Source: WJMT01 sp964445575
GTDB lineage: Bacteria; Acidobacteriota; Aminicenantia; Aminicenantales; Aminicenantaceae
DNA: 64,000 nt
Direction: 5' to 3'
Assembly (NCBI GenBank): GCA_964445575.1
Contig: CAYULB010000007.1
Span: 4,096 to 68,095 of the forward strand
The notes beneath the pieces were generated by a model, which saw only the letters and a program-made list of their open reading frames with translations, had not been told where the DNA came from and ran no database searches. This document shows, piece by piece, positions 25,197-34,671 of the stretch. Position 1 is the first letter of the stretch. Each line of letters starts with the position of its first letter. The position numbers and the translations under genes were made by a program.

Positions 25197-25251
25197 CTTT
25201 CAGCAGGAATTTTTTCTTTTAAGCACTCCTAAATCAAAAAGAATTTAATGA

Positions 25252-25280
25252 TTGCCAAAATCCCCTTTGTTGTATATAGT
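25252..25280 (+). promoter_or_regulatory. Predicted promoter of the VPS10/BNR gene
   Basis: TTGCCA (25252-25257), 17 bases, TATAGT (25275-25280), about 46 bases upstream of the start codon. Confidence 0.55.
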
Positions 25281-25326
25281 TCTATAAATTAAGGAGATTC
25301 AAATCGAATTCTAAAAGGAGGAACCC

Positions 25327-28300
25327 ATGAAAAAAAGAACATTTACATCGACCTGGTTGATTTTAACTTTGCTCTTCTGTTTTCCTTTTTTGAGTTATTC
25401 AGAGACAAATACATCTGAAGACAATGGCAACTTAGATTTACTGAATTCTCTTTCCCTTTCTGCTTTTAAATTAAGGTCTATCGGGCCTGCACTGACCTCC
25501 GGAAGGATATCTGATTTTGCCATGAATCCAGAAAATCCGAGCGAATTTTATGTAGCCTCTTCATCAGGGGGGGTATGGAAAACCATCAACGCAGGAACTA
25601 CCTTCACTCCCATCTTCGACCATCAAGGGTCCTATTCCATAGGATGCATCACTATGGACCCCAATAATTTTAATATCATTTGGGTGGGTACAGGGGAAAA
25701 CAACAATCAAAGAAGCGTTGGCTATGGAGACGGCATATACAAATCTTTAGACGGAGGAGCTTCCTGGAAGCATATGGGACTTAAAAATTCAGAACACATT
25801 GGAATGATCACGGTAGACCCCCGGGATTCCAACGTGGTCTATGTGGCTGCTTATGGTCCCCTATGGAGTGCCGGTGGAGACAGAGGCCTTTACAAAAGTA
25901 CAGATGGGGGAGAAACCTGGACTCCTATTCTCACCATAAGCGAACACACCGGTATAAATGAAGCCCATCTTGATCCCAGGAATCCAGACATAATCTATGC
26001 AGCCGCACATCAGCGCCGAAGGCATGTTTTTACACTTATTGACGGAGGACCGGAATCAGGACTTTATAAATCCGTTGATGCTGGAAAAACCTGGGAAAAA
26101 ATCAACAAAGGACTTCCCTCCGGAGACAAAGGAAGGATAGGACTTGCTGTTTCACCGGCTGACCCCGATTATATTTATGCTATTGTTGAGGCAAAAACTG
26201 GACAGGGAGGCTTCTTTCGAAGTTTAAACGGAGGTGCCTCCTGGGAGAAAAGGAGCAGCTATTCCTCTTCTGGAAATTACTACCAGGAAATCATTTGTGA
26301 CCCCAAGGATAAAAACCGCGTCTACTCCATGGATACCTTTCTTCAGGTAACTGACGACGGTGGAAAAACATGGACAGCTCTAGGAGACCGCAGCAAACAC
26401 TGGGACAGCCACGCCCTGTGGATCAATCCCAGAAATCCTCGTTACTACCTTAACGGTAATGATGGAGGTGTGTATGAATCTTTTGACAGGGGAGATACGT
26501 GGAAATATATGCCCAATCTTCCTGTCACCCAATTTTATAAAATCGCTGTTGATTATGACGAACCTTTTTACAACGTCTATGGAGGCACCCAGGACAACTA
26601 CAGTCTGGGCGGTCCTTCCCGGACCACCAGCGCTCATGGGATTGTCAATGCAGACTGGTATACTACCCAAGGAGGGGATGGGTTTGAGTCCCAGGTAGAC
26701 CCTGAAAATCCGAACATAGTCTATGCCCAGTCCCAGTATGGGAATCTAATCCGCTTTGATAAGAAAAGCGGAGAAAAAATGGGAATTCAGCCCAAACCCA
26801 GAAAAGGAGAAAACGAATACCGATGGAATTGGGACGCTCCTCTTCTTATAAGCCCTCACTCACAGACCCGTTTGTACTTTGCAGCAAACAAATTATTCCG
26901 GAGTGATGACAGAGGAAACACCTGGAAAGTGATCAGCCCTGACTTAACCAGACAGATCGACCGAAACAAACTTGAAGTGATGGGAAGAATCTGGCCCATG
27001 GATGCAGTAGCTAAGAATGCCTCGACTTCCCCCTATGGGACTATTGTGGCTCTAGATGAATCTCCAGTGCAGGAGGACATGGTGTATGTGGGCACGGACG
27101 ACGGACGGATTCAAGTGACTGAGGACGGAGGCAAAAATTGGAGAAAGATAGATAAGTTTCCCGGAGTCCCTGAGAGAACCTATGTGAACGACATCATCGC
27201 CTCCCATCATGATCGAAACACCGTCTACGCAGCCTTTAATAACCATAAAAACGGAGACTTTAAACCGTATGTTCTCAAGAGCAGTGATGCGGGAAAAACC
27301 TGGACTTCTCTTGCTTCAGATCTTCCGGAACGGGGTTCTGTTTATGCTTTAGCCGAAGACCACATCAACAAAAACCTTCTCTTTGCTGGTACTGAATTTG
27401 GAGTTTTTGCCTCTTTGGATGGAGGAATGAGCTGGAAGCAGCTCAAAAACGGTCTGCCAACCATTGCAGTCCGGGATATCGCGATACAAAAAAGAGAAAA
27501 TGACTTGGGCTTGGCCACCTTTGGCCGCGGGATCTACATCCTGGATGATTATTCTCCTATGCGGTCTCTGACCGAAGACCTACTCAAAAAAGAAGGGCAT
27601 ATATTTCCCATAAAAGACGCTCTCATGTTTGTTGAAAAAACTCCCCTAGGCACACTTGGTTCCAGGAGCAAAGGTTTTCAGGGCGAAAACTACTTCACAG
27701 CTCCAAATCCTCCTGTAGCCGCCACCTTTACTTATTACCTTAAAGAGAACATCCAAACATTGAGGGAAAAGAGAAAACAAGAAGAAAGAGAAAAATTCCA
27801 AAAGAACCAGCCGGTGTATTATCCTTCTTATGAACAGATGAAAGCAGAAGAAGAGGAGCTGGCACCCTACCTTATTTTTACCATCATGGATGAAGAGGAC
27901 CAGGTAGTAAGATACCTAAGGGCGCCTGCAGGAAAAGGACTGCACCGCATAAACTGGGACCTCCGTTATCCAGACCTCAGCCCAACCAATACGGGAGAAG
28001 CCGACCCAACCTCCTCAGGCTCTTCGTCCACCTTTGTTCTGCCTGGTACGTACAAAGTATTTATGTCCCAGTGTGTCCAGGGAGAAATCATCCAACTAAC
28101 GGATTCTGTGGTCTTTGAAGCGAAAACTCTCGGAAACGCCTCCCTTCCCGCGGAAGGCAAAGCAGCTTTAGTGGAATTTCAAAGAAAAGTCCGCCGGCTC
28201 AGCCATTCTGTAAACGCAGCTTCTCGAGTACTGAGAGACCTGAACACCCGCATTACTCTTTATAAAGCCGCTTTAAAGAGTGTCACAGTCCCCCATAAAG

Positions 28301-28626
28301 AATTGTTTTCTCAAATCATAGACCTAGAGAAAAAACTGGCAGAAATCCAGCGCCGGATGTATGGAGATTCTCTAAAAAGAAGACTTGACCTTGATGCAGA
28401 ACCGGGACTGGCAAGGCGGATCAGTTCCATCATCTACGAACAGTGGAAATCAACATCCGCTCCCACTCAAACTCAAAAAGACAATTATCAAATCGTGGAG
28501 GAAGAATTTACGCCCATTTACCAGGAAATAAAGAAAATCATGGAAGAAGAAGTAAAAAACATCGAGCAGAAACTCAATGAAATAGGAGCTCCTTACACAC
28601 CCGGACGACTCCCTGACTGGAAATGA
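25327..28626 (+). CDS. Exported VPS10/sortilin-like BNR-repeat protein
   Basis: A 1099-residue secreted protein with a signal peptide (about 1-25). The first 750 residues are a multi-bladed propeller with many BNR/Asp-box repeats (for example SLDGGASW, STDGGETW, SVDAGKTW, SDDRGNTW and TEDGGKNW), as in VPS10 or sialidase-type propellers. An Arg/Glu/Lys-rich helical segment around 805-840 is followed by a small beta domain and a C-terminal helical region with heptad-like spacing (about 950-1090). Large families of such proteins occur in Acidobacteriota and relatives, usually annotated as glycosyl hydrolases without proof of activity. A strong ribosome site AAAAGGAGG precedes the ATG. No catalytic residue can be named. 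Confidence 0.85.
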   Translation: MKKRTFTSTWLILTLLFCFPFLSYSETNTSEDNGNLDLLNSLSLSAFKLRSIGPALTSGRISDFAMNPENPSEFYVASSSGGVWKTINAGTTFTPIFDHQGSYSIGCITMDPNNFNIIWVGTGENNNQRSVGYGDGIYKSLDGGASWKHMGLKNSEHIGMITVDPRDSNVVYVAAYGPLWSAGGDRGLYKSTDGGETWTPILTISEHTGINEAHLDPRNPDIIYAAAHQRRRHVFTLIDGGPESGLYKSVDAGKTWEKINKGLPSGDKGRIGLAVSPADPDYIYAIVEAKTGQGGFFRSLNGGASWEKRSSYSSSGNYYQEIICDPKDKNRVYSMDTFLQVTDDGGKTWTALGDRSKHWDSHALWINPRNPRYYLNGNDGGVYESFDRGDTWKYMPNLPVTQFYKIAVDYDEPFYNVYGGTQDNYSLGGPSRTTSAHGIVNADWYTTQGGDGFESQVDPENPNIVYAQSQYGNLIRFDKKSGEKMGIQPKPRKGENEYRWNWDAPLLISPHSQTRLYFAANKLFRSDDRGNTWKVISPDLTRQIDRNKLEVMGRIWPMDAVAKNASTSPYGTIVALDESPVQEDMVYVGTDDGRIQVTEDGGKNWRKIDKFPGVPERTYVNDIIASHHDRNTVYAAFNNHKNGDFKPYVLKSSDAGKTWTSLASDLPERGSVYALAEDHINKNLLFAGTEFGVFASLDGGMSWKQLKNGLPTIAVRDIAIQKRENDLGLATFGRGIYILDDYSPMRSLTEDLLKKEGHIFPIKDALMFVEKTPLGTLGSRSKGFQGENYFTAPNPPVAATFTYYLKENIQTLREKRKQEEREKFQKNQPVYYPSYEQMKAEEEELAPYLIFTIMDEEDQVVRYLRAPAGKGLHRINWDLRYPDLSPTNTGEADPTSSGSSSTFVLPGTYKVFMSQCVQGEIIQLTDSVVFEAKTLGNASLPAEGKAALVEFQRKVRRLSHSVNAASRVLRDLNTRITLYKAALKSVTVPHKELFSQIIDLEKKLAEIQRRMYGDSLKRRLDLDAEPGLARRISSIIYEQWKSTSAPTQTQKDNYQIVEEEFTPIYQEIKKIMEEEVKNIEQKLNEIGAPYTPGRLPDWK

Positions 28627-28664
28627 AAAAATAAAGGCACTTAAAAAGAAGACATGCCCGGCGC

Positions 28665-28693
28665 TTGATAAATAGAAGAGGGTGTTATATCAT
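28665..28693 (+). promoter_or_regulatory. Predicted promoter of the Trm112-like/GT9 unit
   Basis: TTGATA (28665-28670), 17 bases, TATCAT (28688-28693); CATAAT three bases further on is an alternative -10. Confidence 0.4.
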
Positions 28694-28713
28694 AATTTTT
28701 TGGAGAAAAAAAT

Positions 28714-28902
28714 ATGAGTATAGATCCCCACTTGCTTGAAATCCTGGCTTGCCCAATCTGCAAAACAGAGGTGAAGCTGACTTCAGATGAACAAGGACTC
28801 AAATGCGTCAAATGCCATAGGATCTACCCCATAAAAGATGAAATCCCAGTTATGCTCATTGATGAGGCCACCATTGAGCCGGAAAGACCGACCAAGGATT
28901 GA
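28714..28902 (+). CDS. Trm112-like zinc-ribbon protein (UPF0434 family)
   Basis: A 62-residue protein opening with PHLLEILACPICK and closing with IYPIKDEIPVML, the signature of the UPF0434/Trm112-like family. Four Cys (13, 16, 31, 34) form a zinc ribbon. Eukaryotic Trm112 activates methyltransferases; the bacterial role is unclear, but the gene often accompanies LPS genes, as here, where a heptosyltransferase-like gene starts inside its 3' end. The ribosome site TTGGAG precedes the ATG. Confidence 0.9.
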   Translation: MSIDPHLLEILACPICKTEVKLTSDEQGLKCVKCHRIYPIKDEIPVMLIDEATIEPERPTKD

Positions 28903-29938
28903 CCCAGGAAAAATCAGAAACGTCCTTTTAGTGAGGCTGAGGAGGATGGGAGACGTCATCATGACTACTCCTGCGGTCTCAGTCCTAAAAAAAAATTTCC
29001 CGGCTGCATCTTTATCCTATGTGATAGAAAAACCCTATTCAGACCTTATTGAAGGAAATCCTCATATAAACCAAACCATTGTCCTTCCCTCTCATTCCAA
29101 TTCTAAATATTTTTTTTCTTTGCTCAAAAAAATAAGAGAGGAAAAATATGACACTGTGATCGACTTCCACGGAGGCCCCAGAGCTTCTCTCATCACTCTT
29201 TTTTCAGGAGCAGAATTAAAAATCGGATACAGAATAAAATACAAACACTTCATTTATCACATAAAACAGCCCCGAAGCTCTGAGACAGGCTATATTCATT
29301 CTGTTGAAAACCACGTTAATTTAGTGAAATCACTGGGGATAAAATCAGGAGCCATCCCTCCTCTTTATATCCCGCTTTCTACTCAGGATGAAAAGGAGAA
29401 AATCTCTCAAATACTTTCCCAATACAAACTTTCCGCTTCGAAAACAATCTCTATCCATATTGGAGCCGGGAATAGATTTAGAGACTGGGGAGTGAAAAAT
29501 CATATTAAATTATGCCGCCTTCTTACTAAAATTCCTGAGGTAAAAATTGTTCTCCTGGGAGCAGAACAAGACAGAGCATCTGCTGAGTCAATCTCAGCCC
29601 AAACCGGGCCCAGATCTATCTCTTTAGCAGGGGACTTAAAGCTGAGAGAGGTCAGAGATATCATTTCTCATTCATTGCTTTTCATAGGTCCGGACAGCGG
29701 CCCCATGCACATCGCCGCTTCCACCAGAACTCCTATTGTGGCACTTTTCGGCCCAACTCTGCCTGATAATTTCGGCCCATGGCGGGCTACTTATAAAATT
29801 ATCCAGAAACAATTTGACTGCCGACCCTGCAGACAAAAAGAGTGTATTCATAAAGACTTTCCATGCCTCCAGCAAATCACCCCAGAGCAAGTGTATAAAG
29901 AAAGTATGGGATTTTTAACCAGGCAGTCTATCACATAG
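28862..29938 (+). CDS. Glycosyltransferase family 9 (ADP-heptose:LPS heptosyltransferase-like)
   Basis: A GT9 enzyme of about 358 residues. N-terminal VLLVRLRRMGDVIMTTPA is the family signature. The C-terminal nucleotide-sugar half has IHIGAGNRFRDWG, LLGAEQDRA and the strong motif FIGPDSGPMHIAA followed by IVALFGPT. A Cys cluster near the C-terminus (FDCRPCRQKECIH) is typical of the group. It adds heptose to the LPS inner core at the cytoplasmic face of the inner membrane. The start is uncertain: ATG 28838 would overlap the upstream gene by 65 bases, ATG 28862 by 41; neither has a good ribosome site. A heptose kinase gene lies 4 kb downstream. Confidence 0.85.
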   Translation: MRPPLSRKDRPRIDPGKIRNVLLVRLRRMGDVIMTTPAVSVLKKNFPAASLSYVIEKPYSDLIEGNPHINQTIVLPSHSNSKYFFSLLKKIREEKYDTVIDFHGGPRASLITLFSGAELKIGYRIKYKHFIYHIKQPRSSETGYIHSVENHVNLVKSLGIKSGAIPPLYIPLSTQDEKEKISQILSQYKLSASKTISIHIGAGNRFRDWGVKNHIKLCRLLTKIPEVKIVLLGAEQDRASAESISAQTGPRSISLAGDLKLREVRDIISHSLLFIGPDSGPMHIAASTRTPIVALFGPTLPDNFGPWRATYKIIQKQFDCRPCRQKECIHKDFPCLQQITPEQVYKESMGFLTRQSIT

Positions 29939-30072
29939 ATAACTTTTTCTAAAAAAATCCTCCTGCCTCCTTTATTAACCCAGAAGGGGTTACCTTGTTT
30001 TCATATTTATATTTGTTTATGCCATCATTGATTTGAAGTGGGAACCGTGATAGATATAGAAGGAGGCTTTAG

Positions 30073-30813
30073 ATGGAAAAGATTCATACCACAGAAAACA
30101 TGGTTCATACCTATGAAGCAGATTTTAAGGGAAAAGCCCATTTTCATTCCCTGCTCAATTACCTACAGGAAGCTGCTGCCCAACAGGCTGATGCCCTAGG
30201 ATTCGGGTTTAAAGACCTCATACAGAGTAAACTCTGCTGGCTTCTATCCCGGTATCACATCAAAGTCCTTGGTTATCCACGCCTGGGAGACAGACTCCTG
30301 GTTTCAACGTGGCCATCAGGAATGCAGGGAACTTTTGCTTTAAGAGATTTCATAATCAGCGACCAAAAAGGGCATCCACTCCTGCTGGCCACTTCTTCCT
30401 GGGTTCTCTGGGACCTACAAAAAAAGAAGCCTTCTTCCTTAGAAAGCTTGCTTTCAGAAAACCAAATCCTTGAAAGAAGAGCTTTGGAAGACTTTTTTCA
30501 GCCTCTTCCCCCACTCACCAAGCCACATCATGAAGCCAGCTTCAGAGTAATGGTAAAAGACTTGGATGTAAACAAACATGTAAACAATGTTGTTTACATC
30601 CAGTGGGCACTTGAATCTGTACCCAAAGATGTTCTGCTAAAAAAACACCCTCTTGAAATTGAAGCCGCTTATAAAGCTGAGGCCTTCTTTGGAGAAAAAG
30701 TTATATCAAGAGTGCAGCCGATAGACAGAGAAGGCAGCCATAGCTATCGGCACCAGATAATAAATAAAAAGAAAGGAAAAGAGCTTGCTCGCCTCATAAG
30801 TGTTTGGGAATAA
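30073..30813 (+). CDS. Acyl-ACP thioesterase (FatA/FatB family)
   Basis: A 246-residue enzyme made of two hot-dog folds. N-terminal hot-dog: FHSLLNYLQEAAAQQADALG and WLLSRYHIKV, with YPRLGDRLLVSTWP. C-terminal hot-dog: KDLDVNKHVNNVVYIQW, which contains the Asn-His pair of the FatA/B active site, and IEAAYKAEAFFGE. It releases free fatty acids from acyl carrier protein in the cytoplasm. An AGAAGGAGG ribosome site precedes the ATG. It is transcribed alone as far as can be seen. Confidence 0.9.
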   Translation: MEKIHTTENMVHTYEADFKGKAHFHSLLNYLQEAAAQQADALGFGFKDLIQSKLCWLLSRYHIKVLGYPRLGDRLLVSTWPSGMQGTFALRDFIISDQKGHPLLLATSSWVLWDLQKKKPSSLESLLSENQILERRALEDFFQPLPPLTKPHHEASFRVMVKDLDVNKHVNNVVYIQWALESVPKDVLLKKHPLEIEAAYKAEAFFGEKVISRVQPIDREGSHSYRHQIINKKKGKELARLISVWE

Positions 30814-31396
30814 AGAATCAAAACCCATACAAAGCCGCATGACTTTACTTCTGCTTTCTTAAAATCAAAGGTAAAAAACTTTTGAGCCAGCAGCAAAATC
30901 ATAATCTGAAACAAAATAGAGTTTCTTCTGATCAAAATTCAGTGACAAATCATTTTGAATATCTGGATGGATGGTACAAGAAAGAACTGGATGAAAAAGG
31001 ATGACCTTGAAGATTTCTTCCGACTCTGTCAAAAAATAGAAGCAGGAATGAGACAAGAAAACAGAGAAGGAGGGAAAACTGAGTTCTTGCTGTTTGAAAA
31101 GCCCAAGCTGCCCTATTGTAAGGAGACACTTAGAAGAAAAAGGAGAAAGCCCTTCCTATCAAAAACCTCCTTTTTTTCTTCATTGGGTGAACAAACTGTT
31201 TTTCAGGATACCTGGCCGGATATACCGGGCTATCAAGAAATGATTTTATCCCAGATGCTTCCAGCACACCACGCCGGAACAAGGATAAAGAGAAAGAGCA
31301 TCTCTGGACTAACTCCTGTGACCTTTTTTTGGAAATTTGAAGTTTTTTTATTTCTGTTATATCATCTTTTTATTCTTACAAAAGAGTTGCCATGAA
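30814..31396. other. 583-bp region without a confident gene
   Basis: A plus-strand frame runs from ATG 30955 to TGA 31395 (146 codons, stop one base before the ligase start). It is rich in Lys and Arg and shows no domain I recognise. Another frame (TGA-bounded, no ATG) reads FEYLDGWYKKELDEKG just before it and overlaps it, so a frameshifted remnant is possible. I see no RNA gene or terminator here. Confidence 0.35.
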
Positions 31397-32551
31397 ATGA
31401 AAATATCACATCTTATCCCCGCAGCTGTTGCCTTGTATCTGCTTTTCTCAATGATCTCTATTTCAGTCAGCCAAGCCATGCTGGGGATTGCTTTTATTCT
31501 CTGGGTCATTCATTTAATCAAGACAAAACAGAAAATCGAATTCCCTGGATTTTTCTGGGCTCTCCTTGCTTACAGTTTTCTCTCTCTTATCGCTTGTGTT
31601 TTTTCTGACAATCCCGAGGTAAGTTTTACCGAAAGTCGTGAACTTCTCCTTTTTCTCATTATCCCCATTGTCTATACCGGCTTTCAAAGGGTCAAAGACA
31701 TTAAAACAGCGAATCTAGCTCTTTTGGCTTCGGGATTGGTCAGTGTCTTGTTTTCATTTCTTATCTTTATATTCAAGCAGGAACCCGGAGAGAGAATTTC
31801 TGGGTTCATGGGGCATTATATGACTCAGGCCGGAGTGCTTCTTTTGTTTGCTACCCTGGCACTCAGTATGCTTCTCTTTTCCCGCACCTACATAAAGTAT
31901 ATCTGGGGGGGTGCTTTTGTTATTTCTTCAATAGCTCTGGTACTCACCCTTACCAGAAATGCATGGATCGGCCTGGTGGTTTCAGTTGTTGTGCTGCTTC
32001 TTCTCTACAAGCCCAAACTTGTGGCTGTGATTCCGGCCGTTCTTGCCCTGACGTTTCTCATAAGCCCAAAAAACATTAAACAAAGAGCTTTGAGTGTTTT
32101 CAGCCTGAAGAGCTATTCAAACGCCATAAGGATAGAATATCTCAAAACAGGTTGGGAAATCATCAAAGAATATCCCCTCTTCGGCACCGGACCTGACACC
32201 GTGGATGTGATATTTCAAAATCCTAAATACAACCTCTCACATGATGCCCGTAATAATGTCCATCTCCACAATAACATCATCCAAATCGCAGCTGAAAGGG
32301 GACTATTCACACTTCTGAGCTGGATGGTCTTTATGGCCTGGGCTTTTCTCTCTTTATTGAAACGAATCAAGAATCGACATCCCTCTCTCTTTCCTTTGAC
32401 AGCTGCAGCTTTAGCCAACCTGCTGGCTCTATTCACAGCAGGACTTTTCGAATACAACTTCGGTGATTCTGAGGTTTTAACCCTGTTTCTCTATTTAATA
32501 ACCATGCCTTTCGCCGCAGAAAGAGCACTGAATCCAGAAGAAACGCAATAG
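31397..32551 (+). CDS. O-antigen ligase/polymerase family protein (WaaL/Wzy)
   Basis: A 384-residue polytopic inner-membrane protein with about ten to twelve hydrophobic segments and one larger periplasmic loop before the C-terminal helices. The Wzy_C/WaaL pattern is seen in TLTRNAWIGLVVS and in FGTGPDTV with NNVHLHNNIIQIAAERG, containing the conserved His and Asn residues. It joins or polymerises undecaprenyl-linked glycan on lipid A-core at the periplasmic side. I chose ATG 31397; ATG 31337 would add a 20-residue extension outside the family pattern. The next gene starts two bases after its stop. Confidence 0.85.
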   Translation: MKISHLIPAAVALYLLFSMISISVSQAMLGIAFILWVIHLIKTKQKIEFPGFFWALLAYSFLSLIACVFSDNPEVSFTESRELLLFLIIPIVYTGFQRVKDIKTANLALLASGLVSVLFSFLIFIFKQEPGERISGFMGHYMTQAGVLLLFATLALSMLLFSRTYIKYIWGGAFVISSIALVLTLTRNAWIGLVVSVVVLLLLYKPKLVAVIPAVLALTFLISPKNIKQRALSVFSLKSYSNAIRIEYLKTGWEIIKEYPLFGTGPDTVDVIFQNPKYNLSHDARNNVHLHNNIIQIAAERGLFTLLSWMVFMAWAFLSLLKRIKNRHPSLFPLTAAALANLLALFTAGLFEYNFGDSEVLTLFLYLITMPFAAERALNPEETQ

Positions 32552-32553
32552 GA

Positions 32554-33690
32554 ATGGCAAAAATTCGGAAAAAATTATCTGGTCTTCTCCTTGTTCTGTT
32601 ATTTTTTTATTTTCTCTGGCTGACTTTCCAAATCCTCAGTTTCAGAAATTATAAGGAATCCAAAGAACCATCATTTTCTAAAGAAATAATGGGAGCCTAT
32701 CACATCCACTCCACTTTTTCTGACGGCAAAAAAAGCCTCCCAAAAATCGCAGAGTATGCATCCAAGTCTTCTCTTGATTTCTGCATTCTGACAGACCATG
32801 GAAATCCAAATTTTGAAAGCCTGGAAAGCCAAGGCTGGGAAAAAGGGGTACTAGTTCTGGCAGGAAGTGAACTTTCGGTCAACAGGGGCCACCTGGTAGC
32901 CCTCGGTTTTGACTATCCCCAAAATAAATTTTCTCAAGAGGCAGAATCTGCAGCTTATCAGATAGCTGAACTCAATGGGTTCTCCATCATTGCGCATCCT
33001 TATTCAAAAACAAAGTGGACATGGGGGGAATATGCGGGTTATTCAGGAATAGAAATCATCAATGCAGATGCAATGGCCAGAAGAAATTCTGTCCATTTGC
33101 TGCCTTACCTTCCAGCTCTGCTGGTAAAGCCTGAACTCCCTATTCTGAAAACAATTAAGAACCCAACTCCAAATCTCATGAAATGGGATTGGCTCAATAA
33201 AGATTTTACAGTTTATGGCTACTACAGCACAGACGCCCATATGCTCTACAGCCCTTTATTTTCTCTTTTAAGAATCCACCTCCTTCTCGAAGAAAACCTA
33301 TCCTTGGTTTTTGAAAAAGCAAAGAATCAAGTTTTCCATGCTCTTGAAAACGGCCGCTTCTTTAACAGCATTGATGCAGCGGCTCCAGCCACAGGTTTTA
33401 GGTTCTGGGGAGAAACAGAAAATAACAAAATTTTTATGGGCGAATCCTTATTGTTTAACAAAAAAGTTTCTTTTTTTGTCAAAACACCGGATTCTTTATC
33501 TTGTAAAACAGTTCTCATCCATAACGGAAAGCCTATCCTGACAGAAACAAAAGAGCTGGTCTCATTCACTCCCACTGAACCGGGAGTATACCGAGTGGAA
33601 GTTTTCCTTCTTGAAAAAACACCCCTGGACAAATCATGTCCCTGGATCCTTTCCAATCCAATTTTTCTAAGGGAAAAAGCAGATGATTGA
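32554..33690 (+). CDS. Membrane-anchored PHP-domain phosphoesterase
   Basis: A 378-residue protein with an N-terminal membrane segment (about residues 9-28) and a PHP metal-dependent phosphoesterase domain. Ligands are visible in AYHIHSTFSDG (His-x-His), ILTDHGNP (Asp-His), GSELSV (Glu), IIAHPYSKT (His) and YYSTDAHM (Asp-x-His). The C-terminal 90 residues are beta-rich. The substrate is unknown. Position between an O-antigen ligase and a heptose kinase, with two-base spacing upstream and an eight-base overlap downstream, points to surface-glycan metabolism. Confidence 0.8.
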   Translation: MAKIRKKLSGLLLVLLFFYFLWLTFQILSFRNYKESKEPSFSKEIMGAYHIHSTFSDGKKSLPKIAEYASKSSLDFCILTDHGNPNFESLESQGWEKGVLVLAGSELSVNRGHLVALGFDYPQNKFSQEAESAAYQIAELNGFSIIAHPYSKTKWTWGEYAGYSGIEIINADAMARRNSVHLLPYLPALLVKPELPILKTIKNPTPNLMKWDWLNKDFTVYGYYSTDAHMLYSPLFSLLRIHLLLEENLSLVFEKAKNQVFHALENGRFFNSIDAAAPATGFRFWGETENNKIFMGESLLFNKKVSFFVKTPDSLSCKTVLIHNGKPILTETKELVSFTPTEPGVYRVEVFLLEKTPLDKSCPWILSNPIFLREKADD

Positions 33691-34666
33691 AGCAAACAAA
33701 AAAAATTTAGAAACCATCATAAACAAATTCAGAGGACGGCGACTCCTGGTCCTCGGTGACATCATGTTTGACAGATACATATGGGGGAAAGTCGAAAGAA
33801 TCTCCCCTGAAGCTCCTGTTCCTGTGGTTCAGGTGAATAGAGACACACTCTGTCTGGGAGGAGCGGGAAATGTGTACCAAAACCTAAAAAGCCTGGGGGC
33901 TTTCCCTATTCTATTAGGGACAGTGGGAAATGATGAAGAGGGAAAATGGATTAAGAAGAACCTTGACTATAAAAAAGGCATTTTTACTTCCCAAAACCGG
34001 CCTACTACCACCAAAACAAGAATCATTGCTCATCAGCAGCAGGTTGTCAGGGTAGATAAAGAAGGAAAGGAACCTCTATCTCAAAAAATAAATGAAAAAA
34101 TTCTAGATTTCATCCAAAAAGAAACCTACGAAGGCATATTAATATCCGACTATAATAAAGGAGTGGTCAATTCAAGTCTTATGAATGATCTCCTCTCTTT
34201 TACCCAGAAGAAAAAAATACCCGTATTTGTAGACCCAAAAAAAGAAAATATCACTCATTTCTCTCCGATAACTCTTCTTACTCCCAACCACCATGAAGCA
34301 TCTTCTATAGTCAACCATCCTTGCGAAGAAGACCCAGAAACAGAAAATGCAGGGATTGAGATCCTTTCTCTTATTGATACAAAATACCTGATTATAAAGC
34401 GGGGTAAAAAAGGAATGACTGTATTTGATAAAAACAAGCATCCCATCCATATACCTACCACAGCCCAGGAAGTCTATGATATCACTGGTGCGGGAGATAC
34501 AGTCATTGCCACAGCAAGCCTGTCCCTTCTTTCGGGTGCTTCCCTTCAGGAATCCGCTTTTCTGGCAAATACAGCCGCAGGAATTGTAGTCGGTAAAATG
34601 GGAACAGCAGCTGTTACCTCCCAGGAACTTATAAACCTGCTGAAAAAATCACAAACCAAGAAATAA
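33683..34666 (+). CDS. hldE1: D-glycero-beta-D-manno-heptose-7-phosphate kinase
   Basis: A 327-residue PfkB-family sugar kinase matching the kinase half of HldE/RfaE. Signatures are VLGDIMFDRYIWG, ISPEAPVPVV, LGGAGNVYQNL and the C-terminal PfkB motif DITGAGDTVIA with the catalytic Asp. It makes heptose 1,7-bisphosphate for LPS inner-core heptose. The nucleotidyltransferase half of bifunctional HldE is absent, so the adenylyltransferase must be encoded elsewhere. The gene overlaps the PHP gene by eight bases and is convergent with purF, with only five bases between stops. Confidence 0.9.
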   Translation: MIEANKKNLETIINKFRGRRLLVLGDIMFDRYIWGKVERISPEAPVPVVQVNRDTLCLGGAGNVYQNLKSLGAFPILLGTVGNDEEGKWIKKNLDYKKGIFTSQNRPTTTKTRIIAHQQQVVRVDKEGKEPLSQKINEKILDFIQKETYEGILISDYNKGVVNSSLMNDLLSFTQKKKIPVFVDPKKENITHFSPITLLTPNHHEASSIVNHPCEEDPETENAGIEILSLIDTKYLIIKRGKKGMTVFDKNKHPIHIPTTAQEVYDITGAGDTVIATASLSLLSGASLQESAFLANTAAGIVVGKMGTAAVTSQELINLLKKSQTKK

Positions 34667-34671
34667 AAAAG

